Assembly (NCBI GenBank): GCA_016717115.1
Contig: JADKGE010000001.1
Location: 186,001 to 250,000 of the forward strand
From: Actinomycetota bacterium
GTDB lineage: Bacteria; Actinomycetota; Actinomycetes; S36-B12
Direction: 5' to 3'
Length of the DNA stretch: 64,000 nucleotides
Every line of letters starts with the position of its first letter. The first letter of the stretch is position 1. A model generated the notes under the pieces. The model did no database searches and was not told where the DNA came from. It saw nothing but the letters and a program-made list of their open reading frames with translations. Positions 52,744 to 64,000 of this stretch are shown here, one piece after another. The translations under genes and the position numbers were made by a program.

Positions 52744-53573
52744 GGCGGCCAGCCCTCCTGGCCTTCTGCGGCCACGGCAGCGGGTGCGGCCTGCGCGACG
52801 ACCTCGACAACGGGCTCGGCGACCGCCACGGGGGCCGTCCCCTCGTCGTCGCGTCCACGGCGCGGTCGCTCGGGACGCGCGCGGGGTCCGCTCAGGCGGG
52901 CGGCAGCGGCCGCCGCCTCGCGCTCGGCGCGGGAGGCAAGGGCGTCGCCCTTGTAGATCCACACCTTGACACCGATGCGACCGAATGTCGTACGGGCCTC
53001 GTAGAAGCCGTAGTCGATGTCCGCGCGCAGCGTGTGCAGCGGAACGCGACCCTCGCGGTAGAACTCGGTGCGGCTCATCTCGGCGCCGCCGAGGCGACCC
53101 GACACCTGGACACGGATGCCCTTGGCGCCGGCCTTCAGGGTGGACTGCATCCCCTTGCGCATGGCGCGACGGAACGAGACGCGACTCGAGAGCTGCTCGG
53201 CGATGCCCTGGGCGACCAGCTGTGCCTCGATCTCGGGGTTCTTGACCTCGAGGATGTTCAGCTGCACCTGCTTGCCGGTCAGCTTCTCGAGGTCGCCGCG
53301 GATGCGGTCGGCCTCGGCGCCACGACGGCCGATGACGATGCCGGGACGCGCGGTGTGGATATCGACTCGCACGCGGTCACGCGTGCGCTCGATCTCCACG
53401 CGGGCGATGCCGGCGCGCTCCATGCCCTGGGACAGCAGCTTGCGGATCTGCACGTCCTCGGCCACGTAGTCGCGGTAGCGCTGGCCCGGCTTGGAGCTGT
53501 CGGCGAACCAGCGAGTGTTGAAGTCGGTGGTGATGCCCAGCCGGAAGCCGTGCGGGTTGACCTTCTGGCCCAC
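52737..53573 (-). CDS. rpsC: 30S ribosomal protein S3
   Basis: The protein is 278 residues from GTG 53573 (GQKVNPHGFRLGITTDFNT). The KH domain has RPGIVIGRRGAEADRIR. LRADIDYGFYEARTTFGRIG is the conserved C-terminal part, followed by a low-complexity Arg/Ala/Val tail of about 60 residues common in actinobacteria. An apparent fusion with upstream rplV is due to an indel. Confidence 0.95.
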   Translation of the reverse strand: MGQKVNPHGFRLGITTDFNTRWFADSSKPGQRYRDYVAEDVQIRKLLSQGMERAGIARVEIERTRDRVRVDIHTARPGIVIGRRGAEADRIRGDLEKLTGKQVQLNILEVKNPEIEAQLVAQGIAEQLSSRVSFRRAMRKGMQSTLKAGAKGIRVQVSGRLGGAEMSRTEFYREGRVPLHTLRADIDYGFYEARTTFGRIGVKVWIYKGDALASRAEREAAAAAARLSGPRARPERPRRGRDDEGTAPVAVAEPVVEVVAQAAPAAVAAEGQEGWPPC

Positions 53574-53580
53574 GTCGGGG

Positions 53581-53939
53581 TCACCCCTTCGTCTCTTCGC
53601 GGCCGCGACCCGGTCGGCGGGGCACACGGTGATGTGGCTGGTGCGCTTGTTGATCCGGTAGGCGCGACCCTGCGCACGAGGCCGGATCCGCTTCATGGTC
53701 GGACCCTCGTCGACGAACGCCTCGCTCACGACGAGCCCGCGGGCATCCATCGCGTGGTTGTTCGTCGCGTTGGCGATCGCACTGTCGAGCACCTTGCCGA
53801 TCGGCTCACTGGCCGCCTGCGGGGCAAACCTCAACACCGCCTGGGCGTCAGCCGCGTTCATGCCTCGGATGAGGTCAATGACGCGACGCGCCTTCATGGG
53901 CGTGACGCGGACGTACCGCGCCTGGGCCCTGGCTTCCAT
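53581..53939 (-). CDS. rplV: 50S ribosomal protein L22 (stop lost by a one-base deletion)
   Basis: EARAQARYVRVTPMKARRV, NNHAMDARGLVVSEAFVDEG and INKRTSHITV are typical. The frame misses its TGA at 53583-53581 by one base. Adding one base in the run at 53584-53589 gives 119 residues ending just before rpsC. As written, it reads through into rpsC. Confidence 0.92.
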
Positions 53940-54010
53940 GTCTATCCCCTTGCTGGTCGTTCGTAGCTGTCGTGGAGGTGCGGTGTGCTGGGCTCGCTGC
54001 GCGCCGCCGC

Positions 54011-54292
54011 TTAGCGTCGCTTCGCCTTGCGGTCGTCCTTGATGTGCCCGCGGAACGTACGCGTCGGGGCGAACTCGCCGAGCTTGTGGCCGACCATGTT
54101 CTCGGTCACGAACACCGGCACGTGCTTGCGACCGTCGTGCACGGCGATCGTGTGACCGAGCATCTCCGGGATGATCGTCGAGCGCCGCGACCAGGTCTTG
54201 ATGACCTTCTTGGTTCCGGCCTCGTTCTGAGCGTCCACCTTCTTGAGCAGGTGGCCGTCGATGAAGGGGCCCTTCTTGAGGCTGCGTGGCAT
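54011..54292 (-). CDS. rpsS: 30S ribosomal protein S19
   Basis: The protein has 93 residues. PRSLKKGPFIDGHLLKKV, RRSTIIPEMLGHTIAVHDG and HKLGEFAPTRTFRGH are all intact. It lies 9 bp after rplB. Confidence 0.97.
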   Translation of the reverse strand: MPRSLKKGPFIDGHLLKKVDAQNEAGTKKVIKTWSRRSTIIPEMLGHTIAVHDGRKHVPVFVTENMVGHKLGEFAPTRTFRGHIKDDRKAKRR

Positions 54293-54301
54293 CTTCTATC
54301 C

Positions 54302-55135
54302 CTAACGCTTCTTGCCGGACTTGCGGCGGCGGACGATGAACTTGTCGCTGGCCTTGTTGGCCTTGCGGGTGCGGCCCTCGGGCTTGCCGTTCGGGTTGAC
54401 CGGGTGACGGCCACCGGACGTCTTGCCCTCGCCACCACCGTGCGGGTGGTCGACCGGGTTCATGGCCACACCACGGACGGTCGGGCGAACGCCCTTCCAC
54501 CGCATACGGCCGGCCTTGCCCCAGTTGATGTTCGCCTGCTCGGCGTTGCCGACCTCGCCGACGGTGGCGCGGCAGCGCACGTCGACGCGGCGGATCTCGC
54601 CTGAGGGCATGCGCAGCGGGCGTACGGGCCGTCCTGGCCACGAGCTGGACCAGGCGCCGGCGGACCGGGCGATCTTCGCGCCGCCGCCGGGACGCAGCTC
54701 CACCGCGTGGATGACCGTGCCGACCGGGATGTTGCGCAGCGGCAGGTTGTTGCCCGGCTTGATGTCGGCGCTCGCGCCGGTCTCGATCCGGTCGCCCTGC
54801 TTCAGCTTGTTCGGCGCGATGATGTAGCGCTTCTCACCGTCGGCGTAGTGCAGCAGTGCGATGCGAGCCGTGCGGTTCGGGTCGTACTCGATGTGCGCAA
54901 CGCGGGCGGGCACGCCGTCCTTGTCAGCGCGACGGAAGTCGATGATGCGGTACGCGCGCTTGTGGCCACCACCTTGATGCCGAGTGGTGATCTTGCCGGA
55001 GTTGTTGCGGCCACCCTTTTTGGGCAGCGGCTGCACCAGCGACTTCTCCGGCTCGGACCGGGTGATCTCGACGAAGTCGGCCACGCTCGAGCCACGACGG
55101 CCCGGCGTTGTCGGCTTGTACTTGCGGATTCCCAT
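54302..55135 (-). CDS. rplB: 50S ribosomal protein L2 (three compensating indels inside)
   Basis: The frame of 277 residues is open, but at about 54610-54655 it reads AWSSSWPGRPVRPLRM where L2 has VQLVA, then DGPYA before LRMPSGEIRRVD. Those residues appear in the neighbouring frame, so three single-base losses within about 42 bp restore the frame by chance. Elsewhere the sequence is normal (GGRNNSGKITTRHQGGGHKR, VAMNPVDHPHGGGEGK). The true length is about 278. Confidence 0.94.
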   Translation of the reverse strand: MGIRKYKPTTPGRRGSSVADFVEITRSEPEKSLVQPLPKKGGRNNSGKITTRHQGGGHKRAYRIIDFRRADKDGVPARVAHIEYDPNRTARIALLHYADGEKRYIIAPNKLKQGDRIETGASADIKPGNNLPLRNIPVGTVIHAVELRPGGGAKIARSAGAWSSSWPGRPVRPLRMPSGEIRRVDVRCRATVGEVGNAEQANINWGKAGRMRWKGVRPTVRGVAMNPVDHPHGGGEGKTSGGRHPVNPNGKPEGRTRKANKASDKFIVRRRKSGKKR

Positions 55136-55180
55136 ATCTGTCTTTCCGTCTCGTGAGTGTGAGGCTCGTCAGATACCCGG

Positions 55181-55480
55181 TCAGGAGACCGGGCCTCCGA
55201 AGATGTCGATGCGATCGCCGGCGGCGACGGTCACGATGGCTCGCTTGGTCGCGGCACGACGGCCGAAGCCCGTGCGGGTGCGCAGGCGCTTGCCCTCGCG
55301 GTTGAGCGTGTTGACCGACGTCACCTTGACCCCGAACACCTGCTCGACCGCGATCTTGATCTGGGTCTTGTTGGCGTCCGGCGACACGACGAACGTGTAC
55401 TTGTTCTCGTCGAGCAGCCCGTAGCTCTTCTCCGAGATCACCGGCGCGAGCAGGATGTCGCGCGGGTCGGAGATCCTCAT
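55181..55480 (-). CDS. rplW: 50S ribosomal protein L23
   Basis: The protein is 99 residues from ATG 55480. DILLAPVISEKSYGLLDENK and VNTLNREGKRLRTRTGFG are typical. The start overlaps the intended rplD stop (ATGA). As written, rplD reads straight into it. Confidence 0.95.
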   Translation of the reverse strand: MRISDPRDILLAPVISEKSYGLLDENKYTFVVSPDANKTQIKIAVEQVFGVKVTSVNTLNREGKRLRTRTGFGRRAATKRAIVTVAAGDRIDIFGGPVS

Positions 55481-56152
55481 TCCGAGGCCTCCTTTCCGTG
55501 GCTCGGTGCCGACGGCCTTGCCCTTGCCGGTCGGGCCAGCGAGGAAGGCATCGAGCGCAGCGGAGGTGAAGAGCACCTGGTCGCTGACGAGGACGTCGTA
55601 GGTGTTGAGCTGGTCGACGTAGATGAGGTGCACCGACGGCACGTTGCGCAGGCTCAAGGCCGAAACGTCGTCGTCGCGGTCGATGGCGACGAGCACGTTG
55701 CCGTCGAGCCCGAGCGCCGACAGCGCAGCGATGGCGGCCTTCGTCGAGGGGGCGTCGCCCGTGACCAGTTCGGTCACGACGTGGATACGGCCGTCACGTG
55801 CCCGGTCGGACAAGGCACCGCGAAGTGCGGCGGCCTTCATCTTCTTGGGAGTGCGCTGCGAGTAGTCGCGCGGGTGCGGTCCGTGGACCACACCGCCACC
55901 GGTGAACTGGGGAGCGCGGATCGAGCCCTGACGGGCCCGGCCGGTGCCCTTCTGCTTGTAGGGCTTGCGGCCACCGCCGCTGACCTCCGCACGCGTCTTG
56001 GTGTCGGCCGTGCCCTGGCGTGCGGCAGCGAGCTGCGCGACCACCACCTGATGGATCAACGGAACGTTGACCTGCACGTCGAAGATCTCCGCCGGCAGCT
56101 CGACGCTGCCGGATGCCTTGCCCGCTGGGGTGCGGACGTCTACCGCGGTCAT
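55477..56152 (-). CDS. rplD: 50S ribosomal protein L4 (one-base insertion near the 3' end)
   Basis: From ATG 56152, RAEVSGGGRKPYKQKGTGRA, PRDYSQRTPKKMKAAALRGA and the C-terminal DVLVSDQVLFTSAALDAF are normal. Around 55500 an extra base prevents the expected end KEASE-stop. With it removed the protein has about 224 residues and its TGA overlaps rplW. Confidence 0.92.
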
Positions 56153-56792
56153 GCCTGGTCCTCTTGACAGCCGTGCGGACGAACACGAGGCCGCCCCTTG
56201 GGGCCGGGGATGGCACCCTTGATGAGCAGCAGGCCGCTCTCGGCGTCGACCGCGTGCCACCTTGAGGTTCTGGGTGGTCTGGCGGACGCCACCCATGCGG
56301 CCGGCCATCCTCATGCCCTTGAACACGCGGCCGGGGTCGCGCAGCCGCCGATGGAGCCCGGCGACCGATGCTTGCGCTGGACACCGTGCGAGGCCTTCAG
56401 CCCGTGGAAGCCGTGCCGCTTCATGACACCGGCGAAGCCCTTGCCCTTGGTGGTTCCGATCACGTCGACCATCTGTCCGGCTTCGAACGTGTCGGTGCCG
56501 ATCTCCTGGCCGAGCGTGTACTCGGACGCATCCTCGGTGCGGATCTCGACGATGTGGCGACGCGGTGTGACGCCGGCCTTCGCGAAGTGACCCGCCTGAG
56601 GCTTGTTCACCTTGCGCGGGTCGATCGCGCCGAATGCAATCTGCACGGCGGAATAGCCGTCGGTCTCCGGGGAGCGGACCTGGGTGACGACGCACGGCCC
56701 GGCCTTGACCACGGTCACGGGAACGACCTTGTTGTTCTCGTCCCAGACCTGGGTCATGCCGAGCTTCTCGCCCAGACGCCTCCTTGTGCCAT
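56149..56792 (-). CDS. rplC: 50S ribosomal protein L3 (about five indels)
   Basis: Pieces of L3 occur in alternating frames: LGEKLGMTQVWDENNKVVPV, GFAGVMKRHGFHGLKASHGV, VFKGMRMAGRMGGVRQTTQN and KGGLVFVRTAVK. Breaks lie near 56785 (-1), 56332 (-1), 56258 (+1), 56195 (+1) and 56162 (-1). Restoring them gives about 214 residues from ATG 56792, with a TGA that overlaps the rplD ATG. Such damage in an essential gene points to sequence error. Confidence 0.9.
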
Positions 56793-56824
56793 CTTTCGTC
56801 CGCCTGGTAGGCTGCGTGCCTCGG

Positions 56825-57130
56825 GAGCTTGATCTCGATGTCCACGCCCGCTGGCAGGTCGAGACGCATGAGCGAGTCGACGGTCTTCGGCGTGGGATCG
56901 AGGATGTCGATGAGGCGCTTGTGGGTGCGCATCTCGAAGTGCTCGCGGCTGTCCTTGTACTTGTGGGGCGAGCGGATGACGCAGTAGACGTTCTTCTCGG
57001 TCGGCAGCGGCACCGGGCCCGCGACCTGCGCACCAGTACGCGTCACCGTCTCGACGATCTTGCGCGCCGAGCTGTCGATGACCTCGTGGTCGTAGGCCTT
57101 GAGCCGGATGCGGATCTTCTGTCCCGCCAT
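56825..57130 (-). CDS. rpsJ: 30S ribosomal protein S10 (stop codon missing)
   Basis: The protein is 102 residues from ATG 57130: RIRLKAYDHEVIDSSARKIV, GPVPLPTEKNVYCVIRSPHK and LDLPAGVDIEIKL, the usual C-terminus. No stop follows at 56818-56824 (CTC-CCG-AGG). A lost T (CCG-TGA) would restore one. It is the first gene of the S10 operon, 139 bp behind tuf. Confidence 0.94.
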
Positions 57131-57269
57131 GGTGGCTTCGGTGTCCTTACTCGTGTAGTGCCGCTACGAATGGTCTGGTGCTGGTGGAGCGGTTCGTGCC
57201 GTACTGGTGATTCGTGGTGGGCAGGGTCGCGCCCCCACCCGAGCCAGCTCGTGAAGTGGCGGGCTTTCG

Positions 57270-58467
<1,198 letters not shown>

Positions 58468-58556
58468 CTGAGTTCTCCCTTTTCGGATCGTGCCGTCCGG
58501 CGATGTCGCGGATCGGATTTCTGTTCTCTTGGTTATGGGTGGTGCGTGATCCGCGG

Positions 58557-60657
<2,101 letters not shown>

Positions 60658-60708
60658 GTCGTTCTCCGTTTGCTTTCGAGGGTGCGTTCGTGGGTGTGGT
60701 GGTCGCGG

Positions 60709-61179
60709 TTACCAGCGGTAGTGCGCGAAGGCCTTGTTGGACTCGGCCATCTTGTGCGTGTCCTCGCGCTTCTTCACCGCGGCACCGAGCCCGTTGGAGG
60801 CATCGAGGATCTCGTTCATGAGGCGCTCGGTCATGGTCTTCTCGCGACGCTGCCGCGAGTAGCCGATGAGCCAGCGCAGCGCGAGCGTGTTGCTGCGGGC
60901 CGCCTTGACCTCGACGGGCACCTGGTAGGTGGCGCCGCCGACGCGACGGGAGCGCACCTCGAGGGTGGGCTTGACGTTGTCGAGCGCACGCTTGAGCGTC
61001 TGGACGGGATCGGTGCCCGTCTTCTCGCGGCAGCCCTCGAGCGCGCCGTAGACGATCTTCTCAGCGGTGGAGCGCTTGCCGTCGAGCAGCACCTTGTTGA
61101 TCAGTTGGGTGACCATGGGGGTGCTGTACACCGGGTCGATGACGACTGGCCGCTTGGCAGCGGGACCCTTGCGAGGCAT
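60709..61179 (-). CDS. rpsG: 30S ribosomal protein S7
   Basis: The protein is 156 residues from ATG 61179, overlapping the rpsL stop (TAATG). RRVGGATYQVPVEVKAARSN and the end ESNKAFAHYRW are characteristic. The frame is intact. Confidence 0.97.
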   Translation of the reverse strand: MPRKGPAAKRPVVIDPVYSTPMVTQLINKVLLDGKRSTAEKIVYGALEGCREKTGTDPVQTLKRALDNVKPTLEVRSRRVGGATYQVPVEVKAARSNTLALRWLIGYSRQRREKTMTERLMNEILDASNGLGAAVKKREDTHKMAESNKAFAHYRW

Positions 61180-61553
61180 TAGCCCTTCTCCTTCTTCGCG
61201 CCGTAGCGTGAACGAGCCTGCTTGCGGTTCTTGACGCCCTGCGTGTCGAGCGCACCGCGGATGACCTTGTACCGCACGCCCGGCAGGTCGCGGACGCGAC
61301 CGCCGCGGACGAGCACGATCGAGTGCTCCTGCAGGTTGTGACCCACGCCGGGAATGTAGGCGGTGATCTCGATACCGGAGGTCAGGCGAACACGCGCCAC
61401 CTTGCGAAGCGCCGAGTTCGGCTTCTTCGGGGTCGTCGTGTAGACGCGCGTGCACACGCCGCGGCGCTGCGGGCTGCCCTTGAGGGCCGGCGCCTTGTTC
61501 TTGGAAACCTTGTCCTGCCGGCCCTTGCGGACCAGCTGCTGGATGGTTGGCAC
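61179..61553 (-). CDS. rpsL: 30S ribosomal protein S12, Arg at position 88
   Basis: The protein has 124 residues, the same length as mycobacterial S12, so numbering aligns. PQRRGVCTRVYTTTPKKPNS keeps K43. The second streptomycin-site loop reads GGRVRDLPGVRY, with R88 (codon at 61292-61290) in place of the usual Lys. It is the first gene of rpsL-rpsG-fusA-tuf. Confidence 0.97.
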   Translation of the reverse strand: MPTIQQLVRKGRQDKVSKNKAPALKGSPQRRGVCTRVYTTTPKKPNSALRKVARVRLTSGIEITAYIPGVGHNLQEHSIVLVRGGRVRDLPGVRYKVIRGALDTQGVKNRKQARSRYGAKKEKG

Positions 61554-61780
61554 TGTTGCCTTCCTGCCTTCTTCTCGAGTTCTCGTGCTTCGTCGCCGTA
61601 CGGTCCTGCGGGTCCTGCTCTCCGACCCACGCGGTCGGGTGTGTCGCGCAGCTTTCGCGCGTGCACGGCCATCACATCGTGGGTGGAGCCCCAGCGGCGG
61701 GAGCCGCCCGCATGCGGTGTCTCACCAGGCAGGTGACCATCTGCTGGTCACCGCGATTGGGGAAGCCACGCATGGTGGGG

Positions 61781-61802
61781 TGTGCCTGAGGGGTCAGGCA
61801 CA
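61781..61802 (-). promoter_or_regulatory. Hairpin at the 5' end of the rpsL leader
   Basis: TGTGCCTGA-GGGG-TCAGGCACA gives a perfect 9-bp stem immediately downstream of the predicted rpsL transcription start (about 61803, minus strand). It would cap the 5' end of the transcript and may stabilise it; this is inference. Confidence 0.5.
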
Positions 61803-61809
61803 AGGAGCA

Positions 61810-61839
61810 AGATTAGCCGCCCCCCTTCGGCTGAGTCAA
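61810..61839 (-). promoter_or_regulatory. Promoter of the rpsL-rpsG-fusA-tuf operon
   Basis: On the minus strand TTGACT (61839-61834) and TAATCT (61815-61810) are 18 bp apart, close to the sigma-A consensus. It lies about 260 bp upstream of rpsL. Confidence 0.7.
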
Positions 61840-61872
61840 AACGGGTCCCCCACCGCCCGCTTCGGCGTCCAG

Positions 61873-61947
61873 CCAACCGTCGAGTGGCGGCGTGTGGCTG
61901 GGCTCCAGGCGGTGTGCCTCGACCACAAGGCGCCACTCGACGGTTGG
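61873..61947. repeat. Long inverted repeat upstream of the serine hydrolase
   Basis: CCAACCGTCGAGTGGCG (61873-61889) and its perfect complement (61931-61947) flank 41 nt. TGTGG and CCACA inside could extend the stem. The arm shares CCGTCGAGTG with the outer arm of the hairpin at 3952-4017 read on the other strand, so a common element family is possible. Confidence 0.6.
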
Positions 61948-62026
61948 TCTCTGTCTCCGCCGGCCTCGGGCCGGGCACCGGAGGGACGAATATGGCCATT
62001 CCGGACCGACTGGGTACCATCCGGCC

Positions 62027-63601
62027 ATGAAGAGACCCGCTGCCGCCGTGGCGATCGCCGCCGTTCTCGCCACGCTGTGCCTCCCCTCCGTGGCCGCGGC
62101 CCCCGCGAGTCGGCCTGCCGCCCCTGACTCACCGAGCCCCGGCGCCTGGACCGCCACTGCGATCACCGAGGCGAACGTGGCCGCGGGCGTCGCCGCGATC
62201 CCCGGACTGGTCGCCGAGGTGCAGCGTCGGGTCGGCGTGCCCGGCATGGCCGTGGCCGTGGTCTACCAGGACCGCGTCCTGCTCAATGCCGGCTATGGCG
62301 TACGCGAGGCCGGGACGAACACGCCAGTGGACGCCGACACCCGCTTCCAGATGGCCAGTGTCTCCAAGCCGGTCGCCGCCACCGTCGTGTCGCGCTCGGT
62401 GTCCGACGGCACCGTCGACTGGAGCGACCCGATCAGGGGGGAGCTCGGCACCTTCGCGCTGAAGGACCCCTACGTGACGCGCAACGTCACGATCGGCGAC
62501 ATGTTCTCCCACCGCAGCGGGCTCCCCGAGCATGCAGGAGACGATCTGGAGGACATCGGGTACGGCCGAGCGCAGATCCTCAGCCGCCTTCGATACCTCC
62601 CGCTCCACCCCTTCCGCGCCGTCTACGACTACACGAACTTCGGGCTGACAGCCGGCGCCGAGGCGGTCGCCAAGGCCAATGCGACCTCATGGGAGAACCT
62701 CGCCCGCAACACGCTCTTCATCCCCGCCGGGATGACGTCCAGCAGCTACGTCTTCGACGACTACTGGAATGCCGCCAACAAGGCCCTCACGCACGTCAAG
62801 GTGAACGGGGTGTGGAAGCACGGCGAGACGCGCGACCCGCAGGCACAGTCGGCGGCCGGTGGACTCAGCTCGACCGCCAACGACATGGCGCGCTGGCTTC
62901 GCCTCCAGCTGGCGGGCGGCTCCATCGACGGCCAGCAGCTGATCAAGCCCGAGGTTCTTCAACTCATGCGGCAGCCGGTGATGGACAGCAGTCCCTCGAA
63001 GGACCCCGCCGGCCGTTCCGGCGGCTACGGCTACGGCATCGGCACGGGGGTCGACGGAACAGGACACGTCAAGTGGAGCCATAGTGGCGCCTTCGCTCTG
63101 GGCGCCGGCACGGTGGTCGAGCTCATTCCCGACGCCGGCCTGGGCATCGTGGTGATGAGCAACGCGCAGGCGAACGGCGAGGCAGAGACCATCGCCGAGT
63201 CGTTCATCGACATCGCCGAGACGGGGAAGGTCCAGCGCGACTGGCTGCCGCTGCTCGCGCAGTTCGCCTTCGCCCCGTTGTACGTGAACCCGAGCGTCCT
63301 GGCCGACAAGACCCCGCCCGCGGGTGCGACGCCGTCCCGCGCGCTCCAGAGGTACACAGGGGTCTACGCGAACCGCTACTTCGGACCGGCGCGCATCGAG
63401 CGTCGGGGCTCACAGCTGGCGCTCCTCCTAGGACCGAAGCCGATGGCGTTCCCCCTCACGTCGTGGGGCGGCAACCGCTTCTCCTACGAGCCCACCGGCG
63501 AGAATGCCGTGGGGATCTCAGAGGTCGTCATCGACCCGCGGGCGGGCACGCTGTTCGTCGAGCACCTCAACGGCAACGGCCTGGGCACGTTCAGACGCTG
63601 A
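62027..63601 (+). CDS. Secreted serine hydrolase, beta-lactamase/DD-peptidase (class C-like) family
   Basis: The protein is 524 residues from ATG 62027. The signal peptide (KRPAAAVAIAAVLATLCLPS, cleavage near VAAAPA) precedes the hydrolase domain. The catalytic SxxK is SVSK in FQMASVSKPVAA. YTN (YDYTNFGL) is the YxN motif, and HSGA takes the place of KTG. A C-terminal domain of about 110 residues (from RALQRYTGVYANRYFG) resembles the lipocalin-like tails of such esterases. It could be a peptidase, esterase or lactamase; the substrate is unknown. It is divergent from the rpsL operon. Confidence 0.88.
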   Translation: MKRPAAAVAIAAVLATLCLPSVAAAPASRPAAPDSPSPGAWTATAITEANVAAGVAAIPGLVAEVQRRVGVPGMAVAVVYQDRVLLNAGYGVREAGTNTPVDADTRFQMASVSKPVAATVVSRSVSDGTVDWSDPIRGELGTFALKDPYVTRNVTIGDMFSHRSGLPEHAGDDLEDIGYGRAQILSRLRYLPLHPFRAVYDYTNFGLTAGAEAVAKANATSWENLARNTLFIPAGMTSSSYVFDDYWNAANKALTHVKVNGVWKHGETRDPQAQSAAGGLSSTANDMARWLRLQLAGGSIDGQQLIKPEVLQLMRQPVMDSSPSKDPAGRSGGYGYGIGTGVDGTGHVKWSHSGAFALGAGTVVELIPDAGLGIVVMSNAQANGEAETIAESFIDIAETGKVQRDWLPLLAQFAFAPLYVNPSVLADKTPPAGATPSRALQRYTGVYANRYFGPARIERRGSQLALLLGPKPMAFPLTSWGGNRFSYEPTGENAVGISEVVIDPRAGTLFVEHLNGNGLGTFRR

Positions 63602-63621
63602 CCCGGCACCCCCATCCGGGT
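63601..63621 (+). terminator. Candidate weak terminator after the serine hydrolase
   Basis: ACCCGG, a 9-nt loop and CCGGGT form a short stem that begins at the stop codon. The gene on the other side is convergent (stop at 63671). Confidence 0.4.
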
Positions 63622-63670
63622 ACCCACATCATCAGCGGGCACCCGGCAGGAGCCGCCGGCGTCCGCAGGA

Positions 63671-64000
63671 CTAGCCGGCGTTCGAGCTGAAGCCGCCGGC
63701 GATGGCGATGAGCACGACCATGAACCCACCGACGACGACGACGGCTGCCCACAGGCCGATGTTGATCCACGAGACGATCTTCGACGCGGTCACCAACCCC
63801 TGACCCTGGATCCGGCCCCCGGACGCCTCGATCTCCTTGGTGGCCATCGAGGCGAAGACAAGCGAGATCACGGCGGGGATGATCGGGCACACGGCCCAGG
63901 ACAGCACGGCCAGGATGATCGCGATGATCGCGTTGCTGGACGTCTGCGTGGGGGCGACGGCGGGCGCCGCGTACGCGGGATAGGCGGCTGGAGCGTAGGC
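63671..64000 (-). CDS. DUF4190-like small membrane protein, C-terminal part (5' end outside window)
   Basis: 109 codons are visible. A Pro/Ala/Tyr-rich segment (AYAPAAYPAYAAPAVAP) precedes two membrane helices: AIIAIILAVLSWAVCPIIPA and VSWINIGLWAAVVVVGGFMV. The loop ASMATKEIEASGGRIQGQGL between them matches the DUF4190 layout (A-x-x-x-x-I, GR-x-x-G-x-G). Function is unknown. Confidence 0.75.
   Translation of the reverse strand, partial: AYAPAAYPAYAAPAVAPTQTSSNAIIAIILAVLSWAVCPIIPAVISLVFASMATKEIEASGGRIQGQGLVTASKIVSWINIGLWAAVVVVGGFMVVLIAIAGGFSSNAG

Larger units (their letters stand above)
61554..62026. other. 473-bp divergent intergenic region between rpsL and the serine hydrolase
   Basis: No gene is supported here. 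It contains the rpsL promoter (61810-61839), a leader of about 250 nt on the rpsL side with a hairpin at 61781-61802, and a long inverted repeat at 61873-61947 on the hydrolase side. Short open frames on both strands lack coding features. Confidence 0.7.

Noticed and set aside
52737..54641. Apparent L22-S3 fusion with a long upstream extension
   Set aside because: The extension is out-of-frame rplB and rpsS; the L22 stop is lost through one base.
55181..57130. Apparent 649-residue fusion of S10, L3, L4 and L23
   Set aside because: It arises from missing stops and indels; the ribosomal proteins are separate, and out-of-frame stretches interrupt L3.

Overview
The window is high-GC actinobacterial chromosome (Actinomycetota). 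The evidence is a WhiB iron-sulfur regulator, a second IMP-dehydrogenase-like gene (guaB3) beside guaB, a GroEL with a histidine-rich tail, and the long convergent gene order guaA / choD-gabD2-guaB3-guaB / whiB / groEL-groES / tsaD-rimI-tsaB-tsaE / alr-nnr-acpS-glmS / glmM-rpsI-rplM / truA-rplQ-rpoA...infA / spc and S10 operons / tuf-fusA-rpsG-rpsL. Much of this order is also known from Mycobacterium tuberculosis (Rv3409c to Rv3462c). I cannot name the genus. Most genes lie on the minus strand, so the window reads mainly right to left.

Layout: 1-13.7 kb holds the N-terminal part of a PcrA/UvrD helicase, a secreted M15/LAS-like peptidase (frame broken), a PIG-L deacetylase, GMP synthase, small membrane proteins, the guaB-guaB3-gabD2-choD operon, a MerR/B12-type regulator and WhiB. 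13.8-21.6 kb is an accessory block of four secreted-protein genes: a subtilase, an unknown Cys protein, a 1168-residue protein built from six cytochrome-b5-like domains and seven FN3 domains, and a single-domain b5 paralogue. 21.6-38.2 kb returns to core genes: groEL/groES with a CIRCE operator, a methyltransferase, MmuM, the t6A genes, RimI, Alr, Nnr, AcpS, GlmS, a broken DUF389 gene, GlmM, S9 and L13. 38.3-61.9 kb is an ABC-F ATPase, TruA, the rpoA operon, infA/map/adk/secY, the spc and S10 ribosomal operons, EF-Tu, EF-G, S7 and S12. The right edge has a secreted serine hydrolase and part of a small membrane protein.

The most unusual biology is the secreted b5 system at 17.4-21.5 kb. Seven b5-like modules in two proteins share one fixed geometry: Cys-X28-Cys, with His-X22-His in six of the seven. 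A perfect CRP-type palindrome lies upstream of the large gene. An extracellular haem or electron-transfer role is inference.

Sequence quality matters here. Between about 51.4 and 59.7 kb, single-base indels break nearly every long essential gene (rplN, rplP, rplV, rplB, rplC, rplD, tuf, fusA). These are almost certainly consensus errors. They create false fused or split reading frames. I give repaired gene spans, so some coordinates are not single open frames.
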